A DNA stretch of 64,000 nucleotides from Stomorhina lunata (taxonomy: Eukaryota; Arthropoda; Insecta; Diptera; Rhiniidae): NCBI GenBank assembly GCA_933228675.1, contig OW121743.1:16697384-16761383 (forward strand). Direction: 5' to 3'. The notes beneath the pieces were generated by a model that was not told where the DNA came from, searched no databases, and was given only the letters and a program-made list of their open reading frames with translations. Positions 23,284-34,739 of the stretch are shown here, piece by piece; position 1 is the first letter of the stretch; each line of letters opens with the position of its first letter. The position numbers and the translations under genes were made by a program.

Positions 23284-26200
23284 TTACATTTTTGACTTGT
23301 CAGCATCTCCGCCCTTGCCCTCGCCATCACCCTGGTCAATGGGTTTAATATAATACAAACAATATTCCCTTTTTAAAACTTGATGTTGCGCTTTTTCGCA
23401 AGTGAAACGTATACCACGATTTTTATAATCGAAGTAACATCTCAGAAAATGCCTATTGGTTTCGTGAACATTTGGATGCTGTAAATACTCTTCAGCTGGC
23501 ATCCATTTTAATTTGGCTATTTCACGTTCATCACGGCGGAGTTCCAAAGTTTTTGGTGTCAAGGCAACCACACAATACATGTCGGAACTGCCAAAGGCAC
23601 CGCCATGAGAATGTCTTAAGCTTATCACAGTATTGAAAACACATTCGACACCGGTCTCTTCGAGTACTTCACGTTTGGCGGCATCAACTATATTTTCATT
23701 GGGTTCGGCATAGCCGCCAGGTAATTTCCAACTGTTTGGTATTAGAGAGTAACGCTCGGATACGACTAATACCTCGTCTTTGTCATTGACTACAAGACCA
23801 CCTACGCCCAACATAGTGTGTGAATAAACGGGTAAATTAGGGTATTCATCCTTGGGTAACCAGCGGTTCAGAACAACTATACCATTTTTGGCATGATGGA
23901 ATTCGAAATTCATCTGGAACAAGGCATAAAAATGGATTAATGACAAAATCTTAAGCTGTATCAAAAACTGAATTAAGAACTTAAATAAAACTTTACAAAG
24001 AACAGAATTACAACACTAGAACTTAACTAAGCTAAAACTAAACTAAATTAGAACTGAACTAAACTAGAACTAAACTAGAACTGAACTAGAACTGAACTAG
24101 AACTGTACTAGAACTGTACTAGAACTGAACTAGAACTGAACAAGAACTGAACTAGAACTGAACTAGAACTGAACTAGAACTGAACTAGAACTGAACTAGA
24201 ACTGAACTAGAACTGAACTAGAACTGAACTAGAACTGAACTAGAACTGAACTAGAACTGAACTAGAACTGAACTAGAACTGAACTAGAACTGAACTAGAA
24301 CTGAACTAGAACTGAACTAGAACTGAACTAGAACTGAACTAGAACTGAACTAGAACTGAACTAGAACTGAACTAGAACTGAACTAGAACTGAACTAGAAC
24401 TGAACTAGAACTGAACTAGAACTGAACTAGAACTGAACTAGAACTGAACTAGAACTGAACTAGAACTGAACTAGAACTGAACTAGAACTGAACTAGAACT
24501 GAACTAGAACTGAACTAGAACTGAACTAGAACTGAACTAGAACTGAACTAGAACTGAACTAGAACTGAACTAGAACTGAACTAGAACTGAACTAGAACTG
24601 AACTAGAACTTAACTAGAACTGAAATAGAACTGAACTAGAACTGAACTAGAACTGAACTAGAACTGAACTGAACTAGAACTGAACTAGAACTGAACTAGA
24701 ACTGAACTAGAACTGAACTAGAACTGAACTAGAACTGAACTAGAACTGAACTAGAACTGAACTAGAACTGAACTAGAACTGAACTAGAACTGAACTAGAA
24801 CTGAACTAGAACTGAACTAGAACTGAACTAGAACTGAACTAGAACTGAACTAGAACTGAACTAGAACTGAACTAGAACTGAACTAGAACTGAACTAGAAC
24901 TGAGCTAGAACTGAACTAGAACTGAACTAGAACTGAACTAGAACTGAACTAGAACTGAACTAGAACTGAACTAGAACTGAACTAGAACTGAACTAGAACT
25001 GAACTAGAACTGAACTAGAACTGAACTAGAACTGAACTAGAACTGAACTAGAACTGAACTAGAACTGAACTAGAACTGAACTAGAACTGAACTAGAACTG
25101 AACTAGAACTGAACTAGAACTGAACTAGAACTGAACTAGAACTGAACTAGAACTGAACTAGAACTGAACTAGAACTGAACTAGAACTGAACTAGAACTGA
25201 ACTAGAACTGAACTAGAACTGAACTAGAACTGAACTAGAACTGAACTAGAACTGAACTAGAACTGAACTAGAACTGAACTAGAACTGAACTAGAACTGAA
25301 CTAGAACTGAACTAGAACTGAACTAGAACTGAACTAGAACTGAACTAGAACTGAACTAGAACTGAACTAGAACTGAACTAGAACTGAACTAGAACTGAAC
25401 TAGAACTGAACTAGAACTGAACTAGAACTGAACTAGAACTAAACTAGAACTGAACTAGAACTGAACTAGAACTGAACTAGAACTAGAACTGAACTAGAAC
25501 TGAACTAGAACTGAACTAGAACTGAACTAGAACTGAACTAGAACTGAACTAGAACTGAACTAGAACTGAACTAGAACTGAACTAGAACTGAACTAGAACT
25601 GAACTAGAATTGAACTAGAACTGAACTAGAACTGAACTAGAACTGAACTAGAACTGAACTAGAACTGAACTAGAACTGAACTAGAACTGAACTAGAACTG
25701 AACTAGAACTGAACTAGAACTGAACTAGAACTGAACTGGAACTGAACTAGAACTGAACTAGAACTGAACTAGAACTGAACTAGAACTGAACTAGAACTGA
25801 ACTAGAACTGAACTAGAACTGAACTAGAACTGAACTAGAACTGAACTAGAACTGAACTAGAACTGAACTAGAACTGAACTAGAACTGAACTAGAACTGAA
25901 CTAGAACTGAACTAGAACTGAACTAGAACTGAACTAGAACTGAACTAGAACTGAACTAGAACTGAACTAGAACTGAACTAGAACTGAACTAGAACTGAAC
26001 TAGAACTGAACTAGAACTGAACTAGAACTGAACTAGAACTGAACTAGAACTGAACTAGAACTGAACTAGAACTGAACTAGAACTGAACTAGAACTGAACT
26101 AGAACTGAACTAGAACTGAACTAGAACTGAACTAGAACTGAACTAGAACTGAACTAGAACTGAACTAGAACTGAACTAGAACTGAACTAGAACTGAACTA

Positions 26201-29200
26201 GAACTGAACTAGAACTGAACTAGAACTGAACTAGAACTGAACTAGAACTGAACTAGAACTGAACTAGAACTGAACTAGAACTGAACTAGAACTGAACTAG
26301 AACTGAACTAGAACTGAACTAGAACTGAACTAGAACTGAACTAGAACTGAACTAGAACTGAACTAGAACTGAACTAGAACTGAACTAGAACTGAACTAGA
26401 ACTGAACTAGAACTGAACTAGAACTGAACTAGAACTGAACTAGAACTGAACTAGAACTGAACTAGAACTGAACTAGAACTGAACTAGAACTGAACTAGAA
26501 CTGAACTAGAACTGAACTAGAACTGAACTAGAACTGAACTAGAACTGAACTAGAACTGAACTAGAACTGAACTAGAACTGAACTAGAACTGAACTAGAAC
26601 TGAACTAGAACTGAACTAGAACTGAACTAGAACTGAACTAGAACTGAACTAGAACTGAACTAGAACTGAACTAGAACTGAACTAGAACTGAACTAGAACT
26701 GAACTAGAACTGAACTAGAACTGAACTAGAACTGAACTAGAACTGAACTAGAACTGAACTAGAACTGAACTAGAACTGAACTAGAACTGAACTAGAACTG
26801 AACTAGAACTGAACTAGAACTGAACTAGAACTGAACTAGAACTGAACTAGAACTGAACTAGAACTGAACTAGAACTGAACTAGAACTGAACTAGAACTGA
26901 ACTAGAACTGAACTAGAACTGAACTAGAACTGAACTAGAACTGAACTAGAACTGAACTAGAACTGAACTAGAACTGAACTAGAACTGAACTAGAACTGAA
27001 CTAGAACTGAACTAGAACTGAACTAGAACTGAACTAGAACTGAACTAGAACTGAACTAGAACTGAACTAGAACTGAACTAGAACTGAACTAGAACTGAAC
27101 TAGAACTGAACTAGAACTGAACTAGAACTGAACTAGAACTGAACTAGAACTGAACTAGAACTGAACTAGAACTGAACTAGAACTGAACTAGAACTGAACT
27201 AGAACTGAACTAGAACTGAACTAGAACTGAACTAGAACTGAACTAGAACTGAACTAGAACTGAACTAGAACTGAACTAGAACTGAACTAGAACTGAACTA
27301 GAACTGAACTAGAACTGAACTAGAACTGAACTAGAACTGAACTAGAACTGAACTAGAACTGAACTAGAACTGAACTAGAACTGAACTAGAACTGAACTAG
27401 AACTGAACTAGAACTGAACTAGAACTGAACTAGAACTGAACTAGAACTGAACTAGAACTGAACTAGAACTGAACTAGAACTGAACTAGAACTGAACTAGA
27501 ACTGAACTAGAACTGAACTAGAACTGAACTAGAACTGAACTAGAACTGAACTAGAACTAAACTAGAACTGAACTAGAACTGAACTAGAACTGAACTAGAA
27601 CTGAACTAGAACTGAACTAGAACTGAACTAGAACTGAACTAGAACTGAACTAGAACTGAACTAGAACTGAACTAGAACTTAACTAGAACTGAAATAGAAC
27701 TGAACTAGAACTGAACTAGAACTGAACTGAACTGAACTGAACTGAACTAGAACTGAACTAGAACTGAACTAGAACTGAACTAGAACTGAACTAGAACTGA
27801 ACTAGAACTGAACTAGAACTGAACTAGAACTGAACTAGAACTGAACTAGAACTGAACTAGAACTGAACTAGAACTGAACTAGAACTGAACTAGAACTGAA
27901 CTAGAACTGAACTAGAACTGAACTAGAACTGAACTAGAACTGAACTAGAACTGAACTAGAACTGAACTAGAACTGAACTAGAACTGAACTAGAACTGAAC
28001 TAGAACTGAACTAGAACTGAACTAGAACTGAACTAGAACTGAACTAGAACTGAACTAGAACTGAACTAGAACTGAACTAGAACTGAACTAGAACTGAACT
28101 AGAACTGAGCTAGAACTGAACTAGAACTGAACTAGAACTGAACTAGAACTGAACTAGAACTGAACTAGAACTGAACTAGAACTGAACTAGAACTGAACTA
28201 GAACTGAACTAGAACTGAACTAGAACTGAACTAGAACTGAACTAGAACTGAACTAGAACTGAACTAGAACTGAACTAGAACTGAACTAGAACTGAACTAG
28301 AACTGAACTAGAACTGAACTAGAACTGAACTAGAACTGAACTAGAACTGAACTAGAACTGAACTAGAACTGAACTAGAACTGAACTAGAACTGAACTAGA
28401 ACTGAACTAGAACTGAACTAGAACTGAACTAGAACTGAACTAGAACTGAACTAGAACTGAACTAGAACTGAACTAGAACTGAACTAGAACTGAACTAGAA
28501 CTGAACTAGAACTGAACTAGAACTGAACTAGAACTGAACTAGAACTGAACTAGAACTGAACTAGAACTGAACTAGAACTGAACTAGAACTGAACTAGAAC
28601 TGAACTAGAACTGAACTAGAACTGAACTAGAACTGAACTAGAACTGAACTAGAACTGAACTAGAACTGAACTAGAACTGAACTAGAACTGAACTAGAACT
28701 GAACTAGAACTGAACTAGAACTGAACTAGAACTGAACTAGAACTGAACTAGAACTGAACTAGAACTGAACTAGAACTGAACTAGAACTGAACTAGAACTG
28801 AACTAGAACTGAACTAGAACTGAACTAGAACTGAACTAGAACTGAACTAGAACTGAACTAGAACTGAACTAGAACTGAACTAGAACTGAACTAGAACTGA
28901 ACTAGAACTGAACTAGAACTGAACTAGAACTGAACTAGAACTGAACTAGAACTGAACTAGAACTGAACTAGAACTGAACTAGAACTGAACTAGAACTGAA
29001 CTAGAACTGAACTAGAACTGAACTAGAACTGAACTAGAACTGAACTAGAACTGAACTAGAACTGAACTAGAACTGAACTAGAACTGAACTAGAACTGAAC
29101 TAGAACTGAACTAGAACTGAACTAGAACTGAACTTGAACTAGAACTAGAACTGAACTAGAACTGAACTAGAACTGAACTAGAACTGAACTAGAACTGAAC

Positions 29201-31029
29201 TAGAACTGAACTAGAACTGAACTAGAACTGAACTAGAACTGAACTAGAACTGAACTAGAACTGAACTAGAACTGAACTAGAACTGAACTAGAACTGAACT
29301 AGAACTGAACTAGAACTGAACTAGAACTGAACTAGAACTGAACTAGAACTGAACTAGAACTGAACTAGAACTGAACTAGAACTGAACTAGAACTGAACTA
29401 GAACTGAACTAGAACTGAACTAGAACTGAACTAGAACTGAACTAGAACTGAACTAGAACTGAACTAGAACTGAACTAGAACTGAACTAGAACTGAACTAG
29501 AACTGAACTAGAACTGAACTAGAACTGAACTAGAACTGAACTAGAACTGAACTAGAACTGAACTAGAACTGAACTAGAACTGAACTAGAACTGAACTAGA
29601 ACTGAACTAGAACTGAACTAGAACTGAACTAGAACTGAACTAGAACTGAACTAGAACTGAACTAGAACTGAACTAGAACTGAACTAGAACTGAACTAGAA
29701 CTGAACTAGAACTGAACTAGAACTGAACTAGAACTGAACTAGAACTGAACTAGAACTGAACTAGAACTGAACTAGAACTGAACTAGAACTGAACTAGAAC
29801 TGAACTAGAACTGAACTAGAACTGAACTAGAACTGAACTAGAACTGAACTAGAACTGAACTAGAACTGAACTAGAACTGAACTAGAACTGAACTAGAACT
29901 GAACTAGAACTGAACTAGAACTGAACTAGAACTGAACTAGAACTGAACTAGAACTGAACTAGAACTGAACTAGAACTGAACTAGAACTGAACTAGAACTG
30001 AACTAGAACTGAACTAGAACTGAACTAGAACTGAACTAGAACTGAACTAGAACTGAACTAGAACTGAACTAGAACTGAACTAGAACTGAACTAGAACTGA
30101 ACTAGAACTGAACTAGAACTGAACTAGAACTGAACTAGAACTGAACTAGAACTGAACTAGAACTGAACTAGAACTGAACTAGAACTGAACTAGAACTGAA
30201 CTAGAACTGAACTAGAACTGAACTAGAACTGAACTAGAACTGAACTAGAACTGAACTAGAACTGAACTAGAACTGAACTAGAACTGAACTAGAACTGAAC
30301 TAGTACTGAACTAGAACTAAACTAGTGTAGTAGAACTTTAATATAACTGTATTATTTTTCACTAATACTGTAGTAGAACGGAACTTAACTAGGACTGAAC
30401 TTACCTTGGTTAAATGTGGCACCCATGCTGAATGTTCTGTCTTTACTTGAAACCATATGGCGCGTCTCTTTTGTTCTTGCCAGTAGACCAAAGATTCTAA
30501 AATATTTATTTAAATATTTTGATTAATGTGTATAAAATTGTCTAATATTTTCAAATTTACTTTCTAATTTTTCAACAAAATTATCCTTAGCATTATATTC
30601 CTGGGAAGAGTTGATGGTAACACCATTAAAACGATCCAGGGAACCTTTAAAAACACCTTCAGGAGCATCCATTATGTTTTTGTATCTATGAATGATTGAA
30701 AATCAAATCAAATCAAATGTATTTAATAATTTTTGTATCTTAATATTTTTAACTTACCTATGAAAATAACTTAATTTTTTTGCAGGTATTAGTTGTAATG
30801 AGGAAGTGTTTCCAACAGCTGTTTGATGCTGCTGCTGCTGATCTTGGGTTTTTGCTTTTCTCTTACTGAGATCCGTAGAAGAGGTTTTTTGATAATTGCG
30901 TGTTATTAAAATATTTGAGAGATATAACGATTTCGTAGAGGCCGCTGTGATCAAATTGCTGCTCGCCTTTGTTTGGAAATTTGTTGATCTTAAAATTGTT
31001 AGACCAACATTCTTTACACTAGACGACAT
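23284..31029 (-). CDS. NUDT6-type Nudix hydrolase, four exons, 372 aa
   Basis: Exons: 31029-30758 (MSSSVKNVGL start), 30685-30561, 30496-30405, 23913-23284. Phases are 2, 1 and 0, and all junctions are GT-AG. Exon 2 supplies FKGSLDRFNGVTINS and exon 3 VYWQEQKRRAIWFQVKTE, the N-terminal region typical of NUDT6. Exon 4 joins in phase as MNFEFHHAKNGIVVLNRWLP and carries the Nudix domain. The Nudix box GX5EX7REUXEEXGU is complete at residues 230-252 (GYAEPNE, then REVLEETGV), so the metal-binding Glu residues are intact. FGSSDMYCVVAL follows as in NUDT6. The first 90 residues are rich in Ser, Thr, Arg and Lys with almost no acidic residues until a Gln run, which suggests a mitochondrial presequence (inference). 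Nudix enzymes cleave nucleoside diphosphates linked to another moiety; the substrate here is unknown. The likely Drosophila counterpart is CG8128 (from memory). The last intron, 30404-23914, is almost wholly satellite. Confidence 0.93.
24005..30340 (-). repeat. 11-bp satellite block 3, inverted, about 570 units, inside Nudix intron 3
   Basis: On the plus strand the unit reads GAACTAGAACT, the inverse of blocks 1 and 2. It fills nearly all of the 6491-base intron, ending about 100 bases before exon 4 and about 65 bases after exon 3. Rare variants (TTAACTAG, GAAATAG, GAGCTAG) allow internal duplications to be traced. In the sense of the Nudix transcript the unit reads UUCUAGUUCAG. Confidence 0.98.
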
Positions 31030-31770
31030 TTAATTGATTGTATTTATTTTATATTTTTGTTTGTTCTATAACGTTCTTGTTGTAAGCGTTTGAAGTGAGA
31101 TATTTCGTAATAATAAATCAATAATATTTATTATTTAGAAAAACTTATTGGAAGAAATGTTGGGCTAGATAAGCGAGGTACTCGTATTGTCTCTATGTAT
31201 TTAAGAATATTATCAATGTTATTATTATTGAACAAAAATATATGTTAATGAGGTGAAATGTAGAGATGTGCATCGATTAGGAAGAAAAACTACACACGGC
31301 AAGCACTACAAAAAATATTTGATTAGGGAAACCAAGTTCTTTATATGACGATCCTAGCACATTTTGTCAAAAAATATAGAATAGACCAGAAATATAGTTT
31401 TAGAAAGTTTAAAAACTTTTTCTTTCGTAGTTCTAAAGATACACAACAGTTGATAATTTCTTTATGGGGTGTGGAAACTCCCTTGCTCTTATCCATTTTT
31501 TTTTTACCAAACTATCAAAATTTTACATGTGAAATTGTTATATTAATTTCATAAGCTTACTTAAATTTTTGTTTACGAATTATTCCCTAAGAATTTAGAT
31601 TACGATATATTCCCATTATTTTCTGATGAACAAATGTCCTTTTCCAATTTCTTAACAATAACTCTAGTCCAATCACTTCCTGTCATGAATCTCTCAACAG
31701 TATCGGTTTAAACGTTTCGAAATTTTGTGGAACTGAGCTGTGGGCCGGTAATAAGGACAGGGGGTAATCC
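31030..31770. other. Upstream region of the Nudix gene
   Basis: AT-rich DNA that should include the Nudix promoter and 5' UTR; no specific element could be defended. A 69-codon plus-strand frame at 31345-31554 has no recognisable features. Confidence 0.4.
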
Positions 31771-33140
31771 CGGATGAAACAAAGTTAATCCTCTTCACCA
31801 GAATTTACAGCGTTGATAGTTTTAAACTACCTGAGCAGAATGGTATGGAGTTAAGATTGTCGTCGGATAATAAATCTGTAGGTATGATACTTGGACAGCA
31901 AGCTATCCTTGCATATAAATAAGCTAGAAAGGATAAAAAACCACTGAGTGATTATTACTTCTGCAAAAACTCGTTAGGTAAGAAGTGCGACTAAAGACCG
32001 ATGTCTAACATATGTACATTGATAAGTGGTCGTCAGTCGTTCGAAGAGTTTAGAGTGCAGATCATCGCTTTAAACACCGTTGAATCAAACAGGGACTTCC
32101 TCATTGCGGAGACCTGTCGCCACTCCTGTTTAACTTCTATCTCTCTAAACTCCCAGCTCCACCGCAAGGCTTTGAAGTGATATCATACGCATACGATTGC
32201 ACGATAATGGCAACCTGCCATAATGTGAAGACGTTTGCGGTAAGGAAAATCGTTGTCTTAGTATCATCCACAATTTCTTCACTGAAGAAGATTATATTCA
32301 ACAATCAACTAAATCCTCAGCGATTCTATTTCCCACCAAAGAACAAAAGAATTAAGCCAACAACTTGGCGTCGAGATCGATATTGTACAAATTCTGACAG
32401 TGAACCCGAAAATCGTAGGAGTCACACTCGACAGACGTTTTACGTCGTCAGCACGTGACACAACTGTCGCATATAAATTGCGATGTAGAAACAAGGTCCT
32501 TAAAGCACTAGCCGGAATCAACAAAGAAACCATGCTGTCTACCTATGAAGCAATTGGTCGGTCTGTGGCAAATTATGCTGCTACGGTGTTGTCGGCGTCG
32601 CTAAGTGATACTCAGTAGAGAAATATTCAATGCTGTAAAATGTAGCCCTAAAAACTATAACAGGCTGCCTACAAATTACCCCATCACATCATCTTCATGA
32701 GGAAACATAGACCGTTCCAGTAAAGGAACACAACATTATGCTATCTTACGAGTTTCTTTTCTCATCAGAGAAATCATCCAAACGTTAACATCATACAGTT
32801 GGCGTTTTCCCCGAGGCATGTCATACCTCGTACATGGCAGCATTAAACAACATTCATAAAGACGCCACCAGTTTATCGAAAGGTCGAACACCGCCCATAG
32901 CAGAAGAAGAAAAGAAACTGCCGCGGAAGACAAGGGACAGATTAAACATCTTTTGATCCCGCATAGACCGTACCGTACCCAACATATGCCCAGCTTGTGG
33001 TCAGGGTCCTCATGATACCTCCCGCATTTTCAACCAACCTAACCGGCAACCCTACTTCATTTAGTCCTGAGGATTTGTAGACTCATCCATCATCATGGCC
33101 TTGATATCCTAACAAAACCCCCATTAAAACAAAATTATAA
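31771..33140 (+). pseudogene. LINE relic: RT second half and C-terminal region
   Basis: Plus-strand fragments include FNFYLSKLPAPPQGFEVISY followed by AYDCTIMAT, where the RT catalytic box ADD has decayed to AYD. After frameshifts come RNKVLKALAGINKETMLSTY and NYAATVLSASLSDTQ (32490-32618). ALKTITGCLQITP-like and CPACGQG-like pieces follow, to about 33020. The order and wording match the RT thumb and C-terminal Cys-rich part of Jockey or LOA-type LINEs. Many stops and shifts are present. Confidence 0.75.
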
Positions 33141-33214
33141 AATTGTAAATGTTAGAACTGTCACAACAACAACATACAGTACTTGTAACTGCGATATCGC
33201 AGAAGAACATACAG

Positions 33215-33960
33215 TCGCGTAGTTTGGTGTGCAGCCGTTAATAAAGTGTACTCTCTTAACAAGGTCCAGCGTTGTGCTAGTGTTGGGATAACTGGTACCT
33301 TAAAAAGTACTTCACAGGCAGCCCTTGACATTATATTGTTATTACCCCCAATGGTATGGCAACCAGAAGTCTAGTGGGGCTACATGAATCAGGTATATTC
33401 AAATAGAGATAGGTAGGGCACACCAGATTACTGAGCTTAACACATCACAATGGCTTGGAGTCATTCTTATTATGGTCTGACAATTTATTCAAGCTGTTAG
33501 TGTTCAGCACGGTACCAGGGGTCGTACCTGGCTATTTCAAGACAATTCGATCTTTACAGATGGTTCTAAAATAAACATCGGCAGAGGCACGGCTATTTTT
33601 CTGAAAAAGCAAGGCATCAAGAAATCTTATAGACTCGATGACCTGTACAGTGTCTTCCAAGCAGAAATTTTTTCCATATGGAAGGACACAGAGCTAATCC
33701 CTGGCACCATAACTAAAAACATTGAAGTGACTATATATGTACGTGGATAACCAGACTACCCTAAAGGCTCTGCAAAAACAAAGCTTCAGCTCCAAACTAG
33801 TTAAAAAAGTGTTAGAAATAAAACTGTATTGGTCACACAATAGTTTAGGTAAAAAAGTTTTCACTTGGGTCCACAATGATAAAGTGTATCATATGGTCAG
33901 TTGTGACGGACTTCAATACTTTCTTGTTTTTATTTATTGTTTCGATTCAGTTGCACTAAC
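33215..33960 (+). pseudogene. LINE relic: RT end and RNase H
   Basis: At 33250-33355 the frame reads YSLNKVQRCASVGITGTLKS and LDIILLLPPM, the connector after RT. At 33540-33830 comes RNase H: SIFTDGSKINIGRGTAIFLK, VFQAEIFSIWKDTELIP and FSSKLVKKVLEI, broken by one stop or frameshift near 33745. The acidic residues of TDGS and AEIF are still present. It is a separate fragment from the preceding LINE and resembles the RNase H relics at 7690-9118 and 16300-16630. Confidence 0.75.
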
Positions 33961-33969
33961 TCACGCGTG

Positions 33970-34739
33970 ATTAAATATAGAAAGTATTCAGATCATGCGT
34001 GATTAACGACACACATCTCCAGCAAAGTATTTATTAAAACTAAATTCTACGAGTTAGGCGGGGGAATGACGTCGAAATTTTTACATAATAAAGTATTTGA
34101 ATTGAATTAGACCAAAGCGAATGATAAGCTGCTAGACATTTTAATCAAGACCATAATCCACAAAGATACATACATACGAATGTTTTAATTTTATGATTAA
34201 AATTTATCACAACTGATTATAAAAGATAATTTTTACATATTACAGATAATAAAGCACATTTATTTTATATAATTAACTAATTTGAACTTAACAATTCGTT
34301 CAGTGTAAAATTATATCAATTGGATTTTGTACTCTCGTTTTGTTTTGTTCACGTTTTCTTTTAAAACTCTTTTTGTTATTCTTTATTCTCAACTTTTTCT
34401 TTCTCAAGTTTTTTCTTTGTATTGTTTTACGTACAATTTTTATTTGTTATAAAGTTTTTTAGTTATTTATCCACAATTTATTAAATTATTTATTTATTTA
34501 ATCGTCAATAATTATTATGTGTTCACCAAAAAGAAAAAAAAACTTCAATGTGTTGTACGTTTAACAGCTGACTTTGATTAGTTTTTTTAACATGACATTT
34601 TCTGTTTCTAACAGTATCTGATATAACATAACAGTCGTTTGATTAATTTGATATAAATAGTGTTAGTAAACGTTTGCATATGATGAAATAAGTAACAAAA
34701 TGTAACGGATTTTTAGTTTCAAAAATGTTTTATATTAAA
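33970..34739. other. AT-rich spacer, no gene seen
   Basis: No coding potential or repeat family recognised; it borders the fold-back element. Confidence 0.45.

Noticed and set aside
24005..30340. Array as heat-shock elements (GAA modules)
   Set aside because: Heat-shock elements need GAA blocks in alternating orientation every five bases. Here all GAA modules point the same way.
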